Shown: one piece after another, positions 38,228-55,614 of the stretch
Layout of the letters: each line of letters opens with the position of its first letter
How positions within the stretch are numbered: the first letter of the stretch is position 1
Source of the DNA: Nissolia schottii
Taxonomy: Eukaryota; Streptophyta; Magnoliopsida; Fabales; Fabaceae
DNA length: 64,000 nucleotides
Direction: 5' to 3'
Assembly (NCBI GenBank): GCA_003254905.1
Contig: QANU01010637.1
Location: 145,919-209,918, forward strand
Made by a program: the position numbers and the translations under genes
Notes under the pieces: generated by a model
Databases searched by the model: none
What the model was told of the DNA's origin: nothing
The model's input: the letters and a program-made list of their open reading frames with translations, nothing else

Positions 38228-39937
38228 ATGGAATTTGAGTGGCCACATAATACTGAGGTTTCTGAAAAATTGGAAGATTTTGTGGCAAATCCAGGCATAG
38301 GCATAGTAGAAATCAATCAGCTTAGCTCTAAACCCATTAGGGAAGGAATTGCAATCTCTAATAGTTTTCCAAATACCAAACGTGAATCTGGGAAGGGTGA
38401 GAACGTGAAGGGAGCTTCCAAGTTTAATTCCAAGAAAGAAGCCTCTGGCAGTGGCTTGAACCAATCACTATCATATCCTGCTGATGTGGTTTATGATTGT
38501 CATCGGTCCATCACCGACCTTCCTCCGGCGCTGATATCTGAGATTCTGAATTGTCTTGACCCGAAAGATCTTGGCATTGTTTCATGTGTCTCCACGATTC
38601 TGCACGGGCTCGCGTCGGAGCACCATGCTTGGAAGGAGTTCTATTGTGAAAGGTGGGGACTCCCAGCTGTTCCTGCAACACTGGACTCGGGTGTAAGTGA
38701 TGACAAGTCATGGAAGGAACTTTTTGTGGAAAGGGAGTTTAGGAGTAAGACTTTTATGGGGCGTTATAGTATGGAGGTGTTGCATGGCCATACTGAAGCC
38801 ATTCGTACTGTTTTCCTGTTGGCGTCTGCGAAGCTTATATTTACCTCTGGGTATGACACTGTTGTGAGGATGTGGGACATGGAGGATGGGTTGTCGGTTT
38901 CATCGTCACGGCCCCTTGGTTGCACCATTCGAGCTGTTGCAGCAGATCGAAGATTGCTGGTTGTAGGTGGTACTGATGGATTCATTCATTGTTGGAATGC
39001 TGTTGAAGGCCTACCCCATCTCTTTGACCTTAGAGGCACTCAAAACCAGAAGACCGAGTCACGACTTTGGGGACATGAAGGTCCAATAACTTCACTTGCT
39101 TTAGATTTGACAAGGATTTACAGTGGTTCATGGGACACGACTGTTCGAGTGTGGGATCGCCACACAATGAAGTGTATTGAGGTGCTGAGGCACAGTGACT
39201 GGGTCTGGGGATTTGTCCCTCATGATACTACAATTGCAAGCACATCAGGTTCAGATGTGTATGTTTGGGACACTAATAGTGGGACTTTGTTGACCATTGT
39301 TCAGAATGCTCATGTTGGTAACACTTATGCTTTGGCACGAAGCCATACAGGGGACTTCCTCTTTACTGGAGGCGAAGATGGTGCAATACACATGTATGAG
39401 ATCATAAATGATGGCTATGAGACTAAGGCTTTGCAAGTTTCTTCTTGGATTCCTCACTCGGGTCCTGTTTACTCCCTTTCCTTTGAGTTTCCATGGCTTG
39501 TTTCAGCATCAAGTGACGGCAAGCTGGCACTGATTAATGTGAGAGAGCTGCTGAGGTCTTGCAAACGTGGTCTAGGGAAGAGAATTATTTCAAAGGTGAA
39601 GCATTTAAACGGAGGCACAATTGAGCCTCCGCAGAGGATGTTGCACGGATTTAATAGCAATCTTTTCTCTGTGTGTATAGGAGCTGATCGGATCATCTGT
39701 GGAGGCGAAGAAGGTCTTGTCAGGATCTGGAATTTCACACAAGCTTTAGAAATTGAGCGTAGAGCCCGTGCACTAAGAGGAATACGATTAGAGAATAGAA
39801 TGAGGCGGCGTAAGCTCCAAACGGAGCTGTGCAGTAATGGTGGTCGGAATGATCAATGTTCAGTTGCAGCTAAGAAGAGTTCAGTGAATTGCATTTGGCC
39901 CAGTAAACGTGGCATGAGTGGAAAGCTGAAGGCATAG
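38228..39937 (+). CDS. F-box/WD40 repeat protein (FBX2-like)
   Basis: Predicted SCF ubiquitin-ligase substrate receptor: the F-box binds SKP1 and the WD40 propeller holds the target. It is a single exon of 569 aa. I start at ATG 38228 (MEFEWPHNTE); the frame runs 10 codons further upstream but only from a TTG. A variable N-terminus is followed by an F-box at about residues 95-140 (ITDLPPALISEILNCLDPKD). About seven WD-type blades follow, with clear cores LHGHTEAIRTVF...VRMWD, LWGHEGPITSLAL...VRVWD and GGEEGLVRIW. The C-terminus has a basic helix (RRARALRGIRLENRMRRRKL), a possible nuclear signal. From memory it matches Arabidopsis At5g21040 (FBX2), linked to phosphate-starvation responses. It looks intact. 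Confidence 0.93.
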   Translation: MEFEWPHNTEVSEKLEDFVANPGIGIVEINQLSSKPIREGIAISNSFPNTKRESGKGENVKGASKFNSKKEASGSGLNQSLSYPADVVYDCHRSITDLPPALISEILNCLDPKDLGIVSCVSTILHGLASEHHAWKEFYCERWGLPAVPATLDSGVSDDKSWKELFVEREFRSKTFMGRYSMEVLHGHTEAIRTVFLLASAKLIFTSGYDTVVRMWDMEDGLSVSSSRPLGCTIRAVAADRRLLVVGGTDGFIHCWNAVEGLPHLFDLRGTQNQKTESRLWGHEGPITSLALDLTRIYSGSWDTTVRVWDRHTMKCIEVLRHSDWVWGFVPHDTTIASTSGSDVYVWDTNSGTLLTIVQNAHVGNTYALARSHTGDFLFTGGEDGAIHMYEIINDGYETKALQVSSWIPHSGPVYSLSFEFPWLVSASSDGKLALINVRELLRSCKRGLGKRIISKVKHLNGGTIEPPQRMLHGFNSNLFSVCIGADRIICGGEEGLVRIWNFTQALEIERRARALRGIRLENRMRRRKLQTELCSNGGRNDQCSVAAKKSSVNCIWPSKRGMSGKLKA

Positions 39938-41280
39938 TGACTGAAGCAAATCTAATGCTTGCTTCTATGCACAATTTGTCTATCCTTTTATGCTTTTACA
40001 AAATTGATGTATACAGTATTTGGTTTAAGCAGGCTAACTGACCAATTTAAGTTTCTCTTCATGCATTATGATTTAATCAGTGTTATTAGTGTAGTACTCA
40101 ATCACCAATTGGTCCAGTTCCATCAACGTCTCACTTGCACAATTGTGAAATGATAGTATTTCACTTTTATTTTCTTTTCAGAGAATTGTTCTCCACTCGT
40201 TTGGAAATAGTTGGTATGAATGGTTTGTTTGACATTTATCAATCCTACTGGAATACTTTATACATTTGATTGCACGTATCGATTTAAACCGATATGCATT
40301 ACTTATGTATTAGAATTCTATGGTCCATAGTGAATTGAGGGAGTCGTAGGCTTATTTATCCACTCTTCATGCAACAAAATGCTATGGCCTCTACAGGTGG
40401 GGCTATCCGAGTGGGAAATTAATCCTTTCATAACATTTTTTTTACATGACAACATCATGTTTGATGTCCATCCATCAATATTTTAACTGCTTATGTTATG
40501 CATCAATTTCATATTTTCAATTTATGGTAAGAAATTATACATGATCTTGTCATGTGAGAAAAATGACATGAAATAATCTATTTTCATCTAAGTGAGAGAG
40601 CGAGTCCTCTAGTGTGGGCTGTGGAGAGAATATATCATTGAACTCATGTCTTATAAGTAACTATGAAGTATAAACTTGTATTTATATCGATAATCAAAAT
40701 CACTATAACTCATTAGAACTGAAAACTGAGGTAAATGACCTTGCCACCAGAAGCTTGTAAATTCAAGTTTTTGGTCAACTTTGAAAGGAGGTCAAATCTG
40801 TCTTTTCCTTTTCTATAAAAATGCATTATGTTTTTTTAGCTGATTTCAAAGCATATAAATTGGTCATTTTTGTTTTTACCTTTTTCAAATAAGAAAACCA
40901 AATGAATGAAAACATAAATTTTGCTGATGAAGAGGTTGTTGAGAAATGCTAAGAACATGACCTTTTTTGGTTGTCTTCTCAAAAGTAAAATGAAAAATAC
41001 ACATTTTGTCAAATGACATCAGAATAGGTTATAATTATAAATGTTGTTCTACCACACCCACAATCAAATTGGAAACTATTCAGGAGAAACTTTTCTTATA
41101 TGATTTCAACCTGTCCTGTATAAGTCTCGTCACACCAGAAAACCCCATCAATGCTAAGTAAAACAAGCTACTCGTTGGACCAAACAAGCTACTCTTATTT
41201 GAATGGTTTAGCAATGACACCAACATTATAGCAGCAAACCAATTCTTGCAACCGAGGCTGCAAAGCAACTTGAGGGGACA
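39938..41280. other. Intergenic between F-box and GDSL genes
   Basis: The left part is the F-box 3' untranslated region. The rest is AT-rich with no recognisable gene. The last 200 bases are the GDSL gene's likely promoter and leader. Confidence 0.5.
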
Positions 41281-42973
41281 ATGGAAAACAACATGAGAAG
41301 AAGAGGGTTTGATGTTCATTCTCTTCCTGCTGTTGTTATGCTAATGTGCATACTCAACTTAGTTCATGAGCAAAACAACACAGAAGCAGCCACTACCATT
41401 GCCACTACCACTGCTAAAGGGAGAAATGGCTCCTATGCACCAGCAATGTATGTGTTAGGGGATTCCTCAGTTGATTGCGGAGACAACACTCTCTTCTACC
41501 CTCTCCTTCACGGCCGTTTCTCTTTGTATCCATGTAATGGCTCTGATGCCACCCTTCTCCCTCAGCTTCTTGGTACTCTTTTTTTCTCTTGCATCTTTCT
41601 TCTTTCATGTTTCATTTCATTGGCGTTGGTTATTGTTTCTTTTACAATATTCACTTGTGTTTCTTGGAAAATGCACTGTCCCTTTCTCTGAATTAGAGGG
41701 TCCAAGTTATGCAAAAATATTTAACACTAATTGCTGTGATGAAATTATTGTTGTAGCTGAGAAGATTGGATTGAGATCCATCAGGCCATTTTATGGTCAA
41801 AACGGATCTATGGAGGAGATTCTTGGCGGCCTCAACTTTGGGTCAACGCAGGCCAGAATTATGAACCAAGGAAGCCAGAGCCACCAGTCTCTCAACCAGC
41901 AACTGCGCCAAGCTTCCGAGACCATGCAGCTGTTGCAGCTGCAGCTGAGCGGGGATACCGCGCTCCAATTTACAAAATCCTCCATCTTCCTCCTCTCCTT
42001 TGGCAAAGAAGACTACATTGACCTATTCCTGCATAACTCCTCCACCCAAATGTTCGGCCGCGATGCCCAGTATTTTGCCACTGTTCTAGTGGATCAAATG
42101 ACAAATGCCGTGAGGTACCTCTATGATGCAAATGCAAGGAAGATCATATGCTTGGGAATCATGCCTTTGGGATGTACACCACGTATAGCATGGGAATCAA
42201 ATCACACATCATCAGCTGGTGATTACAACAATGGAAACGGTTGTGTGGAGCAAGTCAATGAGTTGGTCTTGGAATACAATAGATTGCTGCATGAACATAT
42301 GGCCAAGCTCAAAACAGAATTCCCTGATGCTAATGTTGTGTTCTGTGATGTATACTATGGAATGATGGAGATTATCAACAAGCCATGGATTTATGGTGTG
42401 TAATTTTCTGACTTTATAGCTTGAATATACACTAGAATAAAGACAAGTAAATCTTCAAATTCGTCTGTAAGGTCAGGTTAACAGTTTCAGTCAAGTTCGC
42501 TTCCAAGTATGAAAAATGTCTTCAAAATTGTCAAAAGTTGATTAAATTAGTCTCTCGGGGGATTAACTTGATTGACATTAAATGACTAATTTAATTGACT
42601 TTTGACAACTTCAAGAATGAATTTGTTAGTTTTTCCTAAATTGGAAATGAACTTTTACCAATCTTAAGGACAAATTTAAATGTATACTCGAAAACCATGA
42701 ACATGGTCATGATGGGGTGTATCAATAATTCAATGCACAGGTTTTGAAGACATAAAGAGTGCATGCTGTGGGCTAGGTTTGAATGGAGCAATGATAGGGT
42801 GTATATCCATGGACATGGCATGCAATCAAGCTTCAAGACATTTCTGGTGGGATCTGTTGAACCCTACTCCAGCAGTCCACTCCATCATAGCTGATGCAGC
42901 CTGGTCTGGATTACAAATCCCTAATCTTTGTCATCCTATCACCATCCATGAATTGGTGAACATCAAAGTCTAG
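41281..42973 (+). CDS. GDSL esterase/lipase-like protein with altered catalytic blocks
   Basis: Plant SGNH/GDSL-family protein, 387 aa, close to the family norm. Three exons join in frame: 41281-41572, 41757-42395, 42741-42973. The hydrophobic stretch at residues 14-28 is a signal peptide or anchor, so it probably enters the secretory pathway. Block I is kept (MYVLGDSSVDCGDN, nucleophile Ser62). Block II reads NFGSTQARI where most relatives have NFASGGAGI. Block III reads GKED (180-183) in place of GSND, losing the oxyanion Asn. The last block reads DLLN (348-351) in place of DxxH, losing the catalytic His. Classical esterase activity is therefore doubtful. Introns, frame and remaining motifs (KIICLGIMPLGCTPR) are clean, so it is a maintained gene. 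A long-inverted-repeat MITE lies in intron 2. Confidence 0.9.
42445..42690. mobile_element. Long inverted-repeat MITE in GDSL intron 2
   Basis: The two halves are inverted copies: TCAAAAGTTGATTAAATTAG on the left pairs with TCAAAAGTCAATTAAATTAG read from the right. The sequence shares its layout with the elements at 47764-48006 and 63260-63503, so one family. It is about 246 bp, non-coding, and could fold into a long hairpin. Confidence 0.7.
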
Positions 42974-43402
42974 CATTTTTGCCTCAGCACAATCCACCAT
43001 TTTGATGTTACAAAACTAGCACTATAAAATGTAATTTTGGAGCACAACCAATCACATGCTAGTGCTAGGTCTGCTATGAAAACCATTTCTATATTAGTAT
43101 ATTAACACAAGAACTGTTGCTAGTGTGATGATATCATTACTAAAATGGGTTTTGATTCTGACATCATTTGTCTTTGTGCTTTGAAATTGATTCAAATCAT
43201 GTATTTAACAATACTACATTACAATTTCAAAGTTCAGAAAGATGCCAACTTTACTAAAGAAAATGTTAAAAAAAGCATCTTGCTTTCTCATCAAAGCCCC
43301 TCAGCCAATGCTCAAATTGGAACAAACAAACCCCACAAACAAAGCACAATTGTTGACCCAAAGACCCTAAATCCCAAAACTTGTTCATCATCATCACTCT
43401 CC

Positions 43403-45095
43403 ATGGCTGCAAAAATTCAAACTTTTTCACCTCTTTCACTCTCCACCAAAACCAGAACCGTGAAATCAAAACACAAACCACATTTCGACACACTCACCGT
43501 CAAGGCCTCTAAATCCACTCACCCGTCCATCGCTGGCCGCAAGCTCCGCGTGGCGGTGATCGGCGGCGGACCTGCCGGATCCTCCGCAGCGGAAGCTTTG
43601 GCCGCCGGGGGCGTCGAGACATTCCTCTTCGAGCGCAACCCGCCGTCCATCGCCAAACCCTGCGGCGGCGCCATCCCCCTCTGCATGCTCGACGAGTTTT
43701 CCATCCCTCGCCACCTCGTCGATCGCCACGTCACCCGCATGCGCATCTTCTCCCCTTCCAACATCGCCGTCGATTTCGGCAAAACCCTAAAATCCCACGA
43801 GTTCATCGCCATGCTCCGCCGCGAGGTCCTCGACTCCTTCCTCCGCTCGCGCGCCGAGTCCGCCGGCGCCACTCTCCTTGCCGGCCTCGTCACCGCCGTC
43901 GACCTCCCCTCCTCCCCGATCGCGCCCTACACCATACACTACACCGCCCAGAACTCCTCCTCCCGGCGGTCCCTCGCCGTCGACGTCGTGATCGGCGCCG
44001 ACGGCGCCAACAGCCGGGTCGCGAAGTCGATCGGCGCCGGCGGCTACGCCTGCGCGATCGCGTTCCAGGAGCGGATCAAATTACCGGACGAGAAAATGGC
44101 GTACTACGAAAATCTTGCCGAGATGTACGTAGGCGACGACGTATCTCCCGATTTCTACGGCTGGGTGTTTCCCAAGTGCGACCACGTGGCAGTGGGCACT
44201 GGTACGGTGCGCTCGAAGCAGGATATTAAGTTGTACCAGAGAGGGATCCGTGATCGGGTGAGGCACAAAATCAACGGTGGGAAAGTAATCAAGGTGGAGG
44301 CCCACCCGATTCCTGAGCACCCGCGTCCGGTTCGGGTCAAGGGACGCGTGGCACTCGTTGGTGATGCCGCAGGTTAGGCTCATTCTCAATAAGAAATATT
44401 TAAATGTTCAAAGAGTATATGTAAGCATCATCATAAATAATTAATTACTAAATTTTTATATTATTTTTTAAAAACGCATAAGGTTCATGTAACTACTTCT
44501 TAGAAATCCGAGTATTTGTCGACAATCATATGGAAATTTATAATTAGATGTGCTTGTTGACCTAGAAGATATGTTTATTTGGGTTGCGTCACGGCACACG
44601 AGTCTAAAATGCATAATTTTGCAAATGCTTTAAATAGTATCATAATCGAATAATTTTTAAACTAAATTCTATAATCTTGTCATTTTCTCCGCAGGTTACG
44701 TTACGAAGTGTTCGGGCGAGGGAATCTACTTTGCTGCGAAATCGGGTCGGGTTTGCGGAAACGCTGTCGTGAGAGCGAGCGAGGGTGGGGAGAAGATGAT
44801 CGACGAGGTTGATCTTATGAGGGAGTACCTGAAGCCGTGGGACGCGAAGTACGTTAGCACTTTCAGGTTCTTGGATCTTTTGCAGAGGGTTTTCTACGGC
44901 AGTAACGCGTCTAGGGAGGCATTGGTGGAGCTTTGTGGGGATGAGTACGTTCAACGCATGACATTTGAGAGCTATTTGTACAAGGAGTTGGCTCAAGGGA
45001 GAGTGTGGGATGATGCTAAGCTTGTGATGAATACTTTTGGGAGCTTGGTGAGGTGTGACATCTTAGGGAGATACATGGAGAATTTGACGCTGTAG
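43403..45095 (+). CDS. Geranylgeranyl diphosphate reductase-like flavoprotein (CHLP-like)
   Basis: CHLP reduces geranylgeranyl groups to phytyl, supplying chlorophyll, tocopherol and phylloquinone side chains in the plastid. Two exons join in frame (456 aa): 43403-44372 and 44695-45095. Residues 1-46 are Ser/Thr/Lys-rich, a plastid transit peptide. The FAD dinucleotide fold GGGPAG is at 54-59, KPCGGAIPLCM follows, and the second FAD motif GDAAGYVTKCSGEGI spans the exon join. I start at ATG 43403 (MAAKIQTFSP); the frame opens further upstream but that part is not conserved-looking. Two things are odd. Exon 1 is strongly GC-rich, mostly at third positions, unlike exon 2. The C-terminus (SYLYKELAQGRVWDDAKLV) differs from the canonical CHLP end as I remember it, so this may be a diverged paralogue. 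Confidence 0.9.
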
Positions 45096-45768
45096 GGTAG
45101 CATTTGGCTTCTATTCCCAGACAAAAGGGTGGTAAAAACGCCTCTCCAAATATATTTTTTTTATCTCCAGTATCACAGGATGATTGAAAGTCTCACATGT
45201 GAACGAAACACTATTTAAATGATGAATTTTTTTCTATGCATAAGTCTAACATTACGATTTGAGGGTCTATTTGTTATGAAAGTAGAGTTCAAAAGTCAAA
45301 AATATTTGATACATAATAAGAAATTAATGATTTATAATATTTATTAAGCATTTATTAAATGTGTTTCACGAGATCAATGTTAAAGGGTTAATAACATTAT
45401 TTCTCATTGTTATGATCACAACCCCTTTTGTGGATTCTTTTGAAGTTCTAAATTTGGGAAAAGAAAGTGATGAATAGTGACATTAGTGCTAAATTGCTAC
45501 TTTTGATGTTTTATATGCAAATGTACTACTACTATTGTTTTTTTAGTTTTTACTGGCCATTCTTCTTATGAATTGTCATCTTGGAAACAACTTCTTTGAG
45601 AATCACTTTATTGATGCATCATTTACACATGTAGCTCAATTGAATAGCACCTCGTCTACATTTGAATATGTTTCCTTTAAATACAGAAGACTAAAGAGCA
45701 CTCCAACATTTCACATATTGCATGCCATATAATTCAAGAATCAAATCAACAACAGCAAAACAATGAAC
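45096..45768. other. 3' flanks of convergent genes
   Basis: Between the CHLP-like stop (+) and the ADH-like stop (-). AT-rich, no gene seen. Confidence 0.5.
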
Positions 45769-49311
<3,543 letters not shown>

Positions 49312-49779
49312 GGTGGTGGTGGTGGTAATATATCCAAGTCTCTGGACTCTGGACTGTGTTAGTATTGCCACTCTACCAAGGTGTCGGTTGCTGCTCAAGT
49401 ACGTATATACGTCGGGTCAATTGCTGATCACACAATACGTTTTTTCTATTGCACAAGACTAAGTTATATATGTAGTCTTAGAATCACTATCCACTCATAC
49501 TATGTCTACTTTATCTTTTATCAAAAGATTACAAATGACAATGGTGTCGCATTTTTTACCATCTTAAAAAATAACATATTCTTGCGTTTGACTCCCAGAA
49601 TGAACCAACATTTTTAAAAAAAGTTATATTATTATGAATCAAAAAACACTTGTCTTACCTCATTTTTAATCTCATCCTCTTCCATAGAATTCTACCATCC
49701 TTATGGGAAAGAAATGTTTATAAAATATAAATAGACAAATTTACCATCATTTAAAATTAAAAATTTAACTTTGCCGTCC

Positions 49780-50260
49780 CATAATAATAATAATAACAAC
49801 AATAATATTTTTGAGAGTTAAGAAAATAATAAATATTAAATAATTAATAACAATAAATATTAAATAATTAATGATAATAAGTATTAAAGAGGATAATAAT
49901 AATAATAATAATAATAATAGTATCAATAAATAATTAATAATAATAATTATTATTATTATTAATGTTAAAATAATAATTTGATGGGAGTTGATAAAATAAT
50001 TAATATTAAATAATAATAAGTAATAATAAAAATAATTAATAATAATAACAATAATTAATAATTATTTTAGTTAGCTAATACTAATAAAAACAATAATTAA
50101 TAATTATTATTAAATAATTAATTATAGTATATTAATAATAAATAATTAATATCAATAATATTAATTAATAATATTATTACTAATTAATTGGTTAATATTA
50201 ATAAATAAATAATAATAATGAAATAATATTAATAATAAGAAGAATAATTTATTTTAGAGT
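49780..50260. repeat. AAT/TAA-rich low-complexity stretch
   Basis: Nearly 500 bp made of ATA, AAT and TAA triplets and their complement, with only scattered G and C. Both orientations occur, so it could form hairpins and be unstable. Confidence 0.85.
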
Positions 50261-50524
50261 TGAGAAAATAACTATTAATTATATGTAAATTATATTTAAA
50301 TATAAATTTAATGTGTATAATGATCAATTTTTTTTCATTTGTAAGAGGTATTTTTGGTAAAATAAAAAAATATTTTCTAGAATACTAATGTCAACCAAAT
50401 GTATGAACGGTTTATTTCTAAAGATATTTTATAAAATTCACAATAATTTAATAAGTGAACTAACACATTTAAAAACCACTTAAAAGAATTTTTACTATTA
50501 ATAACATTCCTAATTCTGCGAACC

Positions 50525-50700
50525 ACGACCTGACGTACAATATACCATATGGCAAGCGAGTGGCTGAGAGTTGACCACAAATTGGACACCCAGGATCGGG
50601 CCACACTCACGTCACTGTGGACGAAGGACAACGTCACAGGTGCATTACGATATTTTTGGTCAATGTTATTTGGGCCTTGGGCCTTGGGCCTTGGGCCTTG
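50525..50700. promoter_or_regulatory. Cluster of ACGT motifs and a 7-bp TGGGCCT array
   Basis: TGACGTAC, CACGTCAC and AACGTCAC lie within about 110 bp, with a TTGACC W-box core. Four perfect head-to-tail TGGGCCT units follow at 50671-50698. TGGGCC is the plant site II element bound by TCP factors; ACGT cores bind bZIP factors. No gene start is recognisable nearby, so a role is inferred only. Confidence 0.35.
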
Positions 50701-51043
50701 TCTCGTTAATTTTAAGACATTCAGACCAAAAACGATGTTACGGCCAAATTTGGACAGCCCAAAGAGAATATTGATTGAAAACATTCTTTATAATGATTTA
50801 ATAACATTTAAATTAGTACATCATTAAATTATAATTGTTTAGAGTGAGCGGACATGATAGTCATGAACCCCAAAGAATTCACTGTTACTTTATTGATAAC
50901 GTCGCAATGGAATGGCACCTCTTTATTGAACATGTGTTTTCTTCAGTCACAAAAAAAAAAAAAGAAAGAAAGAACAAGATAGCTCTATGAATCCATATCA
51001 TTTTACATTATTGAGTGCCATCATTCAAGATTGAAGACTGAAC

Positions 51044-54654
<3,611 letters not shown>

Positions 54655-54899
54655 GGTGATCGGTGATAATGTTCCAAAATACACACACAAGGAGGGGAGA
54701 GTCTCTGTGTATTGTCACTAGTCTCAGTCGGTCTACGAAGGTGTTGGGAACTCACCTCATAGATATATATATATTATATATATATATATATACACACACA
54801 CAGACGTGCGCAGATAATAATCTACAAATTTACTTGTTATTTGTATGTATATTCAGCATGTTAAATCTGAGTTTGTGGTTGGTTTGGTTGGGTGCGTTG
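54655..54899. promoter_or_regulatory. ADH copy 2 upstream region with AT/AC microsatellite
   Basis: Immediate upstream region of the minus-strand copy 2. A TA run followed by ACACAC lies at about 54762-54802. No TATA box can be singled out because of the repeat. Confidence 0.5.
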
Positions 54900-55540
54900 T
54901 GAGAAATTGACCTAAGAAAATATAAGTTAAAACCCTGTTTGAAAAATTTAGAAATTGGTAAATTTTAGAAGGCTGGATTCGAGTCTGGTCTAGTTCCGTA
55001 AGAAGGAAATTTTGTTGTGAAAAACTAAATCTCATTTTTGAAATCTACGCGAAATGGATTTACTTGCGAGTTTTTCGAGTAAATTGAGTTAAAATGATAT
55101 TTTTGGATAAACAAGGGCAAAATGAGAATTCTAAGAAATAGGGATAGAATCTGAAAAATTTAACATGAAAAATGGATCTGGGACTATCAAGAATCTTTAG
55201 GTAAAATCCCGAGCCTTTTTGGGTTGATAAATTAATTTTTAAAAAGAATTGAAGTTTTTAGGGTAAAAAGGATGAAAATGGGAATTTTGGGAGGGGCAAT
55301 TCGGGAATTCTAAAAAAATGGGACTCCTATTGTAAAGAAAACATGTTTGTTGCCTCATGGAAGGAGCCTCGTTCTATCAAGAGATAGAAGGACAACACAG
55401 ATTGAGAATATGAGACCGATACGGATTACGTCATCACGAGGGCAAACTCACTAGAACAAAACCATAAACCACAATTCTTAGTCTTTGATAGTGGGTAAGG
55501 CGACTCAATAATACTCTTAACTCTTTTTGTTTATATGTGT
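54900..55540 (+). repeat. Possible decayed LTR fragment
   Basis: Gene-free, less AT-rich than its surroundings, and ending in a stretch (GCAAACTCACTAGAACAAAA near 55442 and GGGTAAGGCGACTC near 55493) that reminds me of LTRs of legume Ty3-type elements. Ends and target duplication were not found. Low confidence; an old fragment at best. Confidence 0.25.
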
Positions 55541-55565
55541 ATCTAAGTATCTATTGGTATATATG

Positions 55566-55568
<3 letters not shown>

Positions 55569-55611
<43 letters not shown>

Positions 55612-55614
55612 TAC
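55569..55614. repeat. TA dinucleotide microsatellite with AC tail
   Basis: About 17 TA units followed by CACACA. Simple repeat. Confidence 0.9.

Larger units (their letters stand above)
49312..51043. other. Spacer between the ADH copies
   Basis: Holds the promoter of ADH copy 1 (which runs leftward from 49311), a long AAT/TAA-rich low-complexity stretch, a cluster of ACGT and TGGGCC motifs near 50530-50700, and the 3' flank of copy 2. No gene is visible. Confidence 0.5.
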
